Origin: Flavobacterium psychrophilum
GTDB lineage: Bacteria; Bacteroidota; Bacteroidia; Flavobacteriales; Flavobacteriaceae
Assembly: GCA_945905915.1 (NCBI GenBank)
Contig: CAMDQL010000061.1
Coordinates: 1 to 10,596 of the forward strand
Reading direction: 5' to 3'
DNA length: 10,596 bases
In this document: one piece after another, positions 1 to 6,339 of the stretch
Numbering within the stretch: position 1 is the stretch's first letter
How the letters are laid out: every line of letters starts with the position of its first letter
Notes under the pieces: generated by a model
Told to the model about the DNA's origin: nothing
Seen by the model: the letters and a program-made list of their open reading frames with translations, nothing else
Database searches by the model: none
Position numbers and translations under genes: made by a program

Positions 1-1056
1 TCCCATTCGAGCTTTTGAGTAGTTTGAAAAATATTCTACTACTTTAAAGTATTCTTGGAAATTAGAAATCATTACCGTTTGTCCAAGTTTACAAAGTAAT
101 TCTGCTCGATCTAGGAAATCGCGTTCGTCAATTTCACCTTCTGCTTTAAGATTAGAAAGTGTTATTTCAAAAACTACAAATGTATTTTCTTTATCTACTT
201 TATTTTCTTGAATGAACATGTTGTATGATTCTTCATACATGTCCATATTTACTTTGGTAACGGGTCTAAAGCTTCCACGAAGTGCCAGGATATTTTTTTT
301 GTATAAAACAGCAGCTGGTAGAATGTTTTTTCCATCTGGTCCAAACATAACGGCGTCGGTCATTCCATTTTTTACCAATTGTAAACTCATCAATCGGTTA
401 TCAACATTTGCAAAACGGGGACCTGAAAAGTTAATGGTATCTATTTCGATTTGATCTTTATCTAAATGGTCGTATAAATACCGCAATAGTTTTTTAGGAT
501 CGTTGTATTTATAAAAAGCACCATAAATTAAGTTTACGCCTAAGATACCTAGTGTTTCTTGTTGTAATTTTGCATCATTCTCTTTGAATCGAATGTGTAG
601 GGTAATTTCATTATATGCTTCATCAGGTTCTACTTGATAAACAATTCCTACCCATCCGTGCCCTTTAAATTGCTTGGCAAAATCAATAGTTGCAACCGTA
701 TTGGCATAACTAAAAAAGAGTTTGTTAGGATGTTTTTCTCTTTTTAAACGTTGCTCCACTAAATTAATTTCGTGAGATAACATCGTTTTAAGACGACTTT
801 CAGTTACATATCTTCCGTCTACTTCTTCGCCGTAAATTGCATCACTAAAATCTTTATCGTAGGCAGACATCGCTTTTGCAATAGTTCCAGAAGAAGCTCC
901 GGCTCTAAAAAAATTACGAACAGTCTCTTGCCCAGCTCCAATTTCAGCAAATGTACCGTAGATGCTTTCATTAAGATTAATTCTTAAAGCTTTGTCTTTA
1001 GTAGATGGAATTTGTTCTATTGCTTTATCACCACGAACTTTAATATCAGTAACCAT
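1..1056 (-). CDS. Conserved cytoplasmic protein of unknown function (C-terminus outside window)
   Basis: The reading frame is open from an ATG at 1056 (minus) to the window edge: 352 codons without a stop, so the C-terminus is missing. I recognise it as a highly conserved Bacteroidota protein of roughly 480 residues, from memory rather than from a search. Databases label such proteins inconsistently, for example as TonB-dependent receptor or nicotinate-nucleotide adenylyltransferase. Neither label is supported here: there is no signal peptide, TonB box or beta-barrel pattern, and I see no HxGH nucleotidyltransferase motif. Conserved-looking blocks include YGTFAEIGAGQETVRNFFRA (residues 33-52), FSYANTVATIDFAKQFKGHG (115-134) and, further on, NFSGPRFANVDNRLMSLQLV. 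The start is supported by an A/T-rich leader just upstream and a TAACTTTG promoter element at 1112-1119. It is divergent from the hydrolase gene at 1171. The gene is certain; the function is unknown. Confidence 0.9.
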   Translation of the reverse strand, partial: MVTDIKVRGDKAIEQIPSTKDKALRINLNESIYGTFAEIGAGQETVRNFFRAGASSGTIAKAMSAYDKDFSDAIYGEEVDGRYVTESRLKTMLSHEINLVEQRLKREKHPNKLFFSYANTVATIDFAKQFKGHGWVGIVYQVEPDEAYNEITLHIRFKENDAKLQQETLGILGVNLIYGAFYKYNDPKKLLRYLYDHLDKDQIEIDTINFSGPRFANVDNRLMSLQLVKNGMTDAVMFGPDGKNILPAAVLYKKNILALRGSFRPVTKVNMDMYEESYNMFIQENKVDKENTFVVFEITLSNLKAEGEIDERDFLDRAELLCKLGQTVMISNFQEYFKVVEYFSNYSKARMG

Positions 1057-1110
1057 ATTAGTTTAATTTGGGCTTTTGGCCTAACATTTAATATTGAATA
1101 TAGAATATAT

Positions 1111-1119
1111 GCAAAGTTA
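1111..1119 (-). promoter_or_regulatory. Bacteroidota -7 promoter element for the gene at 1-1056
   Basis: On the minus strand the sequence reads TAACTTTGC, an exact match to the Bacteroidota housekeeping -7 motif TAnnTTTG. It lies about 55 bp upstream of the ATG at 1056. No TTG is present at the usual 19 bp spacing; the nearest one is only 10 bp away. The -33 element is therefore weak or absent, and the call rests on the -7 match and its location. Confidence 0.55.
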
Positions 1120-1151
1120 GTTATTTTATCAAAAAATCAGGTAAATATTCT

Positions 1152-1159
1152 TATTTTTG
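1152..1159 (+). promoter_or_regulatory. Possible -7 promoter element for the hydrolase operon
   Basis: TATTTTTG matches TAnnTTTG on the plus strand and ends 11 bp before the TTG start codon at 1171. If it is used, the transcript would begin only a few bases before the start codon. There is no clear TTG element at about -33, and T-rich matches like this arise easily by chance in AT-rich DNA. Confidence 0.3.
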
Positions 1160-1170
1160 TAAAAAAAGAA

Positions 1171-1935
1171 TTGAAAGTTTATTTTTTAGGAACAGGTACT
1201 TCGCAAGGCATTCCAGTTATAGGAAGTCAACATTCGGTTTGTTTGAGTTCAGATCCTCGCGATAAACGGCTAAGGGTTTCTATTTGGATTCAAATTGATA
1301 CCACTTCAATAGTAATCGATTGTGGTCCTGATTTTAGACAACAAATGTTGGTTTCAAATTGCCAACATATTGATGCTTTGTTGTTTACCCATGAGCATGC
1401 TGATCATACTGCTGGACTAGATGATATCCGTCCTTTTTATTTTAAACAAGGAAATATTCCTGTTTATGCGCACGAACGAGTTTTAAAGAACTTAGGAAAG
1501 CGATTTGATTACATTTTTCAAACCGATGATAAATATCCTGGCGCTCCATCTGTATTGCCTCTTGAAGTTAAAGAAAATACGTCTTTTCAATTAAACGAAA
1601 TTACAATTGAACCTATTAATGCTTGGCACGGAAGTTTGCAAGTTTTTGGTTATAAACTAAAAGATTTTGTTTATTTAACCGATGTAAAAACAATGCAAGA
1701 TGCCGAATTAGAGAAAATTAAACACTGTAACGTATTGGTAATTAATTGTTTGCGAGAAGAACCACACGCAACCCATTTTAATTTAGAAGAAGTATTACAT
1801 TTCATATCTTTGGTGCAACCAAAAAAAACGTATTTAACGCACATCAGCCATTTGTTTGGTTTTCATAGTGAAATTCAACAAAAGTTGCCAAAAAATGTAT
1901 TCGTGGCTTATGATAATTTAGAAATTATAATTTAA
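1171..1935 (+). CDS. PhnP-like metallo-beta-lactamase-fold hydrolase
   Basis: This is a 254-residue metal-dependent hydrolase of the MBL-fold group that includes PhnP-type phosphodiesterases. The N-terminal strand MKVYFLGTGTSQGIP is typical of that group. The metal-binding set is complete: HEHADH at residues 74-79, His153 in AWHG, Asp171 in YLTDVK, and His227 in LTHISH. It should therefore be an active, soluble, dinuclear-metal enzyme, probably a phosphodiesterase; the substrate cannot be read from the sequence. The start is placed at TTG 1171, after an A-rich stretch ending GAA, because the family begins at this strand. The frame stays open upstream to about 1012, but that part overlaps the divergent gene and resembles nothing. 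The stop is 9 bp before the next gene, so the two are probably cotranscribed. No C-P lyase genes are present, so a phosphonate role is not implied. Confidence 0.9.
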   Translation: MKVYFLGTGTSQGIPVIGSQHSVCLSSDPRDKRLRVSIWIQIDTTSIVIDCGPDFRQQMLVSNCQHIDALLFTHEHADHTAGLDDIRPFYFKQGNIPVYAHERVLKNLGKRFDYIFQTDDKYPGAPSVLPLEVKENTSFQLNEITIEPINAWHGSLQVFGYKLKDFVYLTDVKTMQDAELEKIKHCNVLVINCLREEPHATHFNLEEVLHFISLVQPKKTYLTHISHLFGFHSEIQQKLPKNVFVAYDNLEIII

Positions 1936-1944
1936 TAATATAGT

Positions 1945-2439
1945 ATGAAAAATGTTGTTTTGTATGCTTTAGTATTTTCATTGTTATTCAATGTATTTCA
2001 GTTTGTGAATTCAACTAAAATATTAGAAGCAAAAGACCAAGAAGTAGTAAAAGTAAAGAACCATTTAAAGACGGTTCGCGATTCTGTTAGTCAATTGGCT
2101 AATGCTAATTATTTTGCTTTAGAAAGCGATGAAAATGCTCAAGAATACTTTTACAATTCCAATTTAGACTATCAAAAAGTAGCTTTCAAAGTAAAAGAAG
2201 ATTTAATGGTTTTAAACGAAAATAAAAACGGTAATAAATTAGTTCCTTACGAGCCAATTGATGATAAACCATTTATTGTAAACTCTTCTAAAATTTTGAA
2301 CCACCGTTGGCTGATTGCCGAATTTTCAAATGGTGATTTATGGGGGCAAATTTTAGTAAAATATTTTGTAAGTGCCGATAAATCCACCGAATTTGAAACT
2401 GTTGAAACGGTTTTATACGAAAGACAAACGAAAAACTGA
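1945..2439 (+). CDS. Small membrane-anchored hypothetical protein
   Basis: The product is a 164-residue protein I cannot assign to a named family. Residues 4-21 (VVLYALVFSLLFNVFQFV) form a hydrophobic segment, either an uncleaved N-terminal anchor or a signal sequence. A charged, probably helical stretch follows at about 28-55, with Lys, Glu and Asp at coiled-coil-like spacing. The remainder (about 60-164) is a soluble domain with mixed strand and helix character and no cysteines or obvious catalytic motif. Since the anchor is N-terminal, the soluble part most likely faces the periplasm. The gene starts 9 bp after the hydrolase stop and ends 21 bp before the PLP enzyme, with no terminator between, which suggests one operon. 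The ATG at 1945 is the natural start because the hydrophobic segment begins immediately after it. Confidence 0.8.
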   Translation: MKNVVLYALVFSLLFNVFQFVNSTKILEAKDQEVVKVKNHLKTVRDSVSQLANANYFALESDENAQEYFYNSNLDYQKVAFKVKEDLMVLNENKNGNKLVPYEPIDDKPFIVNSSKILNHRWLIAEFSNGDLWGQILVKYFVSADKSTEFETVETVLYERQTKN

Positions 2440-2460
2440 TCAAACGCTTATTTATAAACG

Positions 2461-3933
2461 ATGGAAACTAAATTAGAACGCTATTTTAATGAATTTCGAA
2501 AAGAAATTATCGGTGTTGACCAGTCGTTTATTTCGCCTTATGGTGAAAAAAAAATTATATACACGGATTGGACAGCAAGTGGTAGATTATATCGACCTAT
2601 TGAAGAAAAAATTCTGAATGAGTGTGGTCCATTTGTTGCCAATACCCATACTGAAACAACTGTTACAGGAACTGCCATGACCTTGGCTTATGATGAAGCG
2701 CGACATATAATTAAACGCCATGTGAATGCCAATTCAGATGATATTTTAATTACAGCTGGAACGGGAATGACGGGTGTGGTGAATAAATTCCAGCGCATAT
2801 TAGGACTTAGAATTCCTGAAAATTTAAAAGAATTCACATCAATTCCAACTGAATTAAAGCCTGTTGTTTTTATTTCGCATATGGAACATCATTCCAACCA
2901 AACTTCTTGGCTAGAAACCATTGCAGATGTTGAAATTATCCCTGCAAATGAAGCGGGTCTTTTTTGTTTGGATCAACTTAAATTATTGCTTGAAAAATAT
3001 AAAAACAGAAGTTTTAAAATAGCTTCAATTACTTCGTGTTCTAATGTAACAGGCATTAAAACACCTTATCATGAAGTTGCTAAATTAATGCATCAAAATA
3101 ATGGTGTTTGTTTTGTTGATTTTGCTTGTTCAGGCCCCTATGTTTCTATTGATATGCATCCTCAAGATGCCGATGATTATTTAGACGCTATCTTTTTTTC
3201 TCCTCATAAATTTTTAGGCGGACCTGGAACTTCTGGAGTGTTGATTTTTAATAAAAATTTATATAAAAATAATGTTCCCGACTGTCCTGGTGGCGGAACG
3301 GTTAGTTGGACCAACCCTTGGGGAGAGCACAAATACATTGATAATATTGAAGATCGAGAAGATGGTGGAACACCGGGTTTTTTACAGGTAATAAAAACTG
3401 CATTAGCCATTCAATTAAAAGAAAAAATGGGCGTTCAAAATATTTTGGATCGCGAACATGAATTAGTGGAATATATTTTTGCTACACTAAATCAGTTGCC
3501 TAATTTACATATTTTAGCCAACCAACACCAAGATCGTTTGGGGGTAATTTCTTTTTATATTGATGAGTTACATTTTAATTTAGGGGTTAAATTACTCAAT
3601 GATAAATTTGGTATTCAAACTCGTGGTGGTTGTAGTTGTGCGGGCACTTACGGACATTATTTATTACACGTTGATCAAGAAACTTCTCACAATTTAGTGT
3701 GTCAAATTACATCGGGAGATTTAATTCAGAAACCAGGTTGGATAAGAATGTCTGTGCATCCAACAACAACGTCAGCTGAAATTGAATTCGTTTGCGAAAG
3801 TATTCGCTTGTTAGCTGCAAATCATCAAGAATGGGCAAATGAGTATCAATACAATCCAAAAACCAATGAATTCCTTCATAAGGAGGTAAAATCTTCAGAA
3901 AAGGAGCGTGTTGCGGCTTGGTTTACGGTTTAG
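2461..3933 (+). CDS. Class V PLP-dependent enzyme (cysteine desulfurase / selenocysteine lyase type)
   Basis: This 490-residue protein belongs to the fold-type I, class V aminotransferase family. The visible active-site landmarks are MEHHSN at 141-146 (His143 would stack on the cofactor), Asp220 in FVDFACSG (cofactor nitrogen contact), His249-Lys250 in SPHKFLGGPG (Lys250 is the Schiff-base lysine) and Cys391/Cys393 in RGGCSCAG, at the position where cysteine desulfurases carry their catalytic cysteine loop. It probably removes sulfur or selenium from cysteine-like substrates in the cytoplasm. At 490 residues it is clearly longer than SufS (about 405), with extra sequence near 115-135 and at the C-terminus, and no suf genes are adjacent. 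An Fe-S cluster role is therefore not established, and the call stays at family level. It is the last gene of the 1171-3933 run, and its 3' end overlaps the convergent acyltransferase gene. Confidence 0.9.
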   Translation: METKLERYFNEFRKEIIGVDQSFISPYGEKKIIYTDWTASGRLYRPIEEKILNECGPFVANTHTETTVTGTAMTLAYDEARHIIKRHVNANSDDILITAGTGMTGVVNKFQRILGLRIPENLKEFTSIPTELKPVVFISHMEHHSNQTSWLETIADVEIIPANEAGLFCLDQLKLLLEKYKNRSFKIASITSCSNVTGIKTPYHEVAKLMHQNNGVCFVDFACSGPYVSIDMHPQDADDYLDAIFFSPHKFLGGPGTSGVLIFNKNLYKNNVPDCPGGGTVSWTNPWGEHKYIDNIEDREDGGTPGFLQVIKTALAIQLKEKMGVQNILDREHELVEYIFATLNQLPNLHILANQHQDRLGVISFYIDELHFNLGVKLLNDKFGIQTRGGCSCAGTYGHYLLHVDQETSHNLVCQITSGDLIQKPGWIRMSVHPTTTSAEIEFVCESIRLLAANHQEWANEYQYNPKTNEFLHKEVKSSEKERVAAWFTV

Positions 3934-4801
3934 TATTCATGTATTTCCATCGCTTGTGCGTCCATAAGTAAAATTCGGGTGCTTCATGTATTTGTTGTTC
4001 CACTAATTTCAGAAAACGATCGGTAATTTCATAATTTGGAACCGATTTAGCTTCTTCAGAAAGCACTTCAAAACTGGCTTGATAATAGCCTCTTTTGATT
4101 TTTTTGGTTCTCAAGAAGATAATATTCATGTCGTATTTTTTTGCTAACATTTCACCACCAGTATGAACTGGTACTTCAACACCCATGAATTTTTGCCAGT
4201 GGTGAGTTGCGTTTAATTTTGGAGATTGATCACTCACTAATCCATACAAACTAAAAGTTTTACTTCTAAAATTTGAAGCCATTGTAGGAATTGTTTCTTT
4301 ACTATCAATTAATTCTCCTTTGTATTTAGAACGAATTTTTCTAACTAATTTATCAAAATAAGGATTAGCTAATTTTTTATAAACGCCATATCCCTTAAAA
4401 TTAATATGATAATTCATTGAAACTGCCCATTCATAACTGGCATAATGCGCGCACAATAATGCAATACTTTTTTCTTTTTTTTCTAATTCATAATACACTT
4501 CCATGTTTGAAAAGGTATATCTCTTTTCAATTTCTTTTCTCGAAATAGTCAATGTTTTTACCATTTCTAAAAACAAGTCACAAAGATGGCTGTAAAACTT
4601 CTTTTCAATTAAAAGGCGTTCCTTATCTGACAAATGAGGAAGTGCAAGTGATAAATTTCCTCGAACGGTTTTTTTTCGATAGCCAATTAAATGGTACGTT
4701 AGAAAATAAACAAAATCTGAAAACAAATATAAAACAGGAAATGGTAGTATTGAAATCAGCCAAAGTATCGGGTAAATAAGAAGGTATATAATTAATTGCA
4801 T
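3923..4801 (-). CDS. LpxL/HtrB-type lysophospholipid (lipid A) acyltransferase
   Basis: This 292-residue member of the LpxL/LpxM acyltransferase family transfers fatty acyl chains to lipid A precursors or related lipids at the inner face of the cytoplasmic membrane. Residues 4-38 are strongly hydrophobic and form the N-terminal membrane anchor. The catalytic H-x4-E pair is His119 and Glu124 in CAHYASYEW, which replaces the more usual GHxGNWE. Later family landmarks are DQSP (191-194), TGGEMLAKKYD (214-224) and the C-terminal LWTHKRWK (279-286). The length is close to that of E. coli LpxL (about 306). The start ATG at 4801 opens directly into the hydrophobic helix and has a TATATTTG element 15 bp upstream. 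The acceptor lipid cannot be determined from sequence. The last 11 bp overlap the convergent PLP gene, with no terminator between them. Confidence 0.9.
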   Translation of the reverse strand: MQLIIYLLIYPILWLISILPFPVLYLFSDFVYFLTYHLIGYRKKTVRGNLSLALPHLSDKERLLIEKKFYSHLCDLFLEMVKTLTISRKEIEKRYTFSNMEVYYELEKKEKSIALLCAHYASYEWAVSMNYHINFKGYGVYKKLANPYFDKLVRKIRSKYKGELIDSKETIPTMASNFRSKTFSLYGLVSDQSPKLNATHHWQKFMGVEVPVHTGGEMLAKKYDMNIIFLRTKKIKRGYYQASFEVLSEEAKSVPNYEITDRFLKLVEQQIHEAPEFYLWTHKRWKYMNTKP

Positions 4802-4816
4802 TCGAAATATTTTTTA

Positions 4817-4824
4817 CAAATATA
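4817..4824 (-). promoter_or_regulatory. -7 promoter element for the acyltransferase gene
   Basis: The minus strand reads TATATTTG, an exact TAnnTTTG match, 15 bp upstream of the ATG at 4801. The nearest upstream TTG (4850-4852) is 25 bp away, which is longer than the usual 18-21 bp, so only the -7 part is well supported. The resulting leader would be very short. Confidence 0.5.
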
Positions 4825-4883
4825 CTTTTTTAGTTTTAAGTTAATTTACCAAACTATTCATAAATTTACAAAAAAAATAAAAT

Positions 4884-5510
4884 ATGATTGTTAGTGTACT
4901 TCTTTTGATCCTTGTAACAACACTTGTAAGTTATAAAGGAATTCAGGATTCTATTTTTTTTAGAAAGAATGAATTCCATATTGGAAGTATTAATGCGGGC
5001 GAACAATTTAGAATGTTTAGTTCGGGGTTTTTACACGCCGATTTCCAACATTTGTTCTTCAATATGTTTACGTTGTATTTGTTTGCACCCTATGTGGTGT
5101 TTCATTTTGGTAATTTTTATTTTTTTGTGCTCTATTTTGGCAGCTTGTTGTCAGGTAGTTTGCTTACATTGTATTTTCATAAAAATGAGCATCAATATAG
5201 AGCTGTAGGAGCTTCGGGAGCGGTTACAGGTATAATTTATAGCGCTATTTTAATTGAGCCAAATATATATATGTATGGATTTATGCCTGGATATGTTTTT
5301 GGATTTCTTTATCTGATATTGTCTATTTACGGAATGAAAACCAAAAAAGATAATATTGGCCACGTTGCCCATTTTGGTGGAGCTATTGGAGGATTTGTTA
5401 TTACGTTGATTAAAGAACCACAGCTATTAACAACGCAACCCTTTACTGTTGCGGCCTTATTGATTCCAATTTTAGCATTATTTTTTCTACAAAAGACCAA
5501 TAAGTTATAA
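4884..5510 (+). CDS. Rhomboid-family intramembrane serine protease
   Basis: This 208-residue protein has the compact six-helix rhomboid layout. All diagnostic residues are present: H56-x3-N60 in QHLFFN (oxyanion side, second helix), the catalytic serine Ser111 in GASGAVTG (fourth helix) and the partner His163 in VAHFGGAIGG, matching the AHxxGxxxG pattern of the sixth helix. It should cleave membrane-spanning substrates within the inner membrane; the substrate is unknown. Hydrophobic segments lie at about 2-16, 55-72, 77-98, 109-125, 130-150 and 161-176, with one more hydrophobic stretch at 187-202. The ATG at 4884 follows an A-rich leader. The only promoter-like sequence upstream is an imperfect TAAATTTA at 4861-4868. 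The gene is divergent from the acyltransferase and 42 bp upstream of the SIMPL gene, which appears to have its own promoter. Confidence 0.93.
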   Translation: MIVSVLLLILVTTLVSYKGIQDSIFFRKNEFHIGSINAGEQFRMFSSGFLHADFQHLFFNMFTLYLFAPYVVFHFGNFYFFVLYFGSLLSGSLLTLYFHKNEHQYRAVGASGAVTGIIYSAILIEPNIYMYGFMPGYVFGFLYLILSIYGMKTKKDNIGHVAHFGGAIGGFVITLIKEPQLLTTQPFTVAALLIPILALFFLQKTNKL

Positions 5511-5515
5511 TTTTG
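5508..5515 (+). promoter_or_regulatory. Possible housekeeping -7 element before the SIMPL gene
   Basis: TAATTTTG matches TAnnTTTG and begins on the rhomboid stop codon, 37 bp before the SIMPL start. No TTG lies 18-21 bp upstream. It overlaps the first two bases of the sigma-54-like element that follows (TG of TGG), so the two readings compete for the same DNA. Confidence 0.35.
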
Positions 5516-5529
5516 GCACATTACTTGCA
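5514..5529 (+). promoter_or_regulatory. Candidate sigma-54 (-24/-12) promoter of the SIMPL gene
   Basis: The sequence TGGCACATTACTTGCA fits the sigma-54 consensus TGGCACG-N4-TTGCW at all positions but one (A instead of G after TGGCAC), with the required 12 bp between the GG and GC pairs (5515-5516 and 5527-5528). Transcription would start near 5540, just before the ATG at 5553. Sigma-54 occurs in flavobacteria, but neither its gene nor an enhancer-binding regulator is in this window. This is a motif match only. Confidence 0.5.
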
Positions 5530-5552
5530 ATCCCTAATAAAAAGTTATTATT

Positions 5553-6245
5553 ATGAAAAAATTACTATTCGTGCTTACATTATTTGTAGTAACAGCACAT
5601 GCTCAAGAGCTTAAACAAATACCACAAATTTCGGTTAGTGGTGAAGGAAAAATTTCTGTAACACCAGACGAAGCTATTATTTCGGTAGCCGTTGAACATA
5701 CGGGTAAAGAAGCAGCTGAGGTTAAAAAGAAAAACGACGAAATTGTTGATAAAGTTCTTAAACTAATCAAAAAAAGCGGTATTCCCGTATCAGATTATCA
5801 AACGCAACAGGTTAATTTGTACAAAAATTACGATTACATAGAAAAAAAACACAATTTCGTAGCCAATCAAACCTTGTCTATTCATTTAAAAGACTTGTCA
5901 AAGTACAACCAGTTGATGATGGATTTATTAGATAGCGGAATCAATTCTATACAAGGAGTAGCCTTTAAATCTTCTAAAATTAAAGAGTTTGAGCGACAAG
6001 CTAGAAAGAATGCTATGGAAGATGCAAAGCAAAAAGCATCGGATTTTGTTTCGGTTTTGCCTGGACAGAAAGTAGGGAAGGCATTACAAATTTCGGATCA
6101 ATCATTTACAAATTATCCTAGGCCTGTTTTTGCTGAAATGAAATCAATGGCTATATCAGATGCTGTTGAAACACCTCGAGAAACGCTCGCTGTTGGTGAA
6201 ATTGAAATTACCGCTACCGTAACCGTTATATTTGTTCTGGAATAA
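5553..6245 (+). CDS. Secreted SIMPL-domain (DUF541) protein
   Basis: This 230-residue exported protein belongs to the SIMPL/DUF541 family, whose members include E. coli YggE and Brucella BP26. The family is associated with envelope stress and oxidative stress, but its biochemical role is not settled. The signal peptide is clear: MKKLL, a hydrophobic core, then AHA before Gln18, giving predicted cleavage at 17/18. The mature part shows the family pattern: ISVSGEGKISVTPDEA at 26-41, the mid-region strand FVANQTLSIHLKDLSKY at 102-118, the helix ERQARKNAMEDAKQKA at 147-162, and a closing strand around 216-229. There is no lipobox, so the protein should be soluble in the periplasm. The gene follows the rhomboid gene by 42 bp and may share transcripts with it, but a candidate sigma-54 promoter lies in the gap. 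A strong terminator follows. Confidence 0.92.
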   Translation: MKKLLFVLTLFVVTAHAQELKQIPQISVSGEGKISVTPDEAIISVAVEHTGKEAAEVKKKNDEIVDKVLKLIKKSGIPVSDYQTQQVNLYKNYDYIEKKHNFVANQTLSIHLKDLSKYNQLMMDLLDSGINSIQGVAFKSSKIKEFERQARKNAMEDAKQKASDFVSVLPGQKVGKALQISDQSFTNYPRPVFAEMKSMAISDAVETPRETLAVGEIEITATVTVIFVLE

Positions 6246-6262
6246 GTTTAAGAACATAAAAT

Positions 6263-6292
6263 AAAAAACCCCGAGTCATCTCGGGGTTTTTT
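6263..6292. terminator. Bidirectional intrinsic terminator
   Basis: A stem of 13 bp (6263-6275 with 6280-6292) has the core CCCCGAG/CTCGGGG, a TCAT loop, an A-run before the stem and a T-run after it. Outer arms AACATA and TATGTT (6253-6258, 6293-6298) could extend it. It can stop both the plus-strand SIMPL transcript and the minus-strand transcript of the gene at 6340-7269 that ends toward it. Confidence 0.9.
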
Positions 6293-6300
6293 TATGTTGA

Positions 6301-6339
6301 ACCACGCGAAAGGATTCGCACGGAAGCTGGGTTCAATTG
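6301..6339. other. Unexplained GC-richer intergenic stretch with a small hairpin
   Basis: Between the terminator and the end of the membrane protein gene lies a short stretch clearly richer in G and C than its surroundings. It contains the hairpin GCGAA-AGGA-TTCGC (6306-6319). It could be a copy or remnant of a dispersed repeat, but no second copy is present in the window. Confidence 0.3.

Noticed and set aside
212..454. 80-codon plus-strand ORF
   Set aside because: It is a shadow of the well-supported minus-strand gene covering 1-1056, and its product resembles nothing.
1012..1170. N-terminal extension of the hydrolase from an upstream TTG
   Set aside because: It would overlap the divergent gene at 1-1056, adds residues unlike the family, and the conserved first strand begins at 1171.
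2461..3933. Naming the PLP enzyme sufS or csd
   Set aside because: It is much longer than SufS and has no Fe-S assembly genes nearby; the catalytic motifs support only the family-level call.
4861..4868. TAAATTTA as the promoter of the rhomboid gene
   Set aside because: It lacks the final G of TAnnTTTG and has no TTG upstream; it is too weak to annotate.
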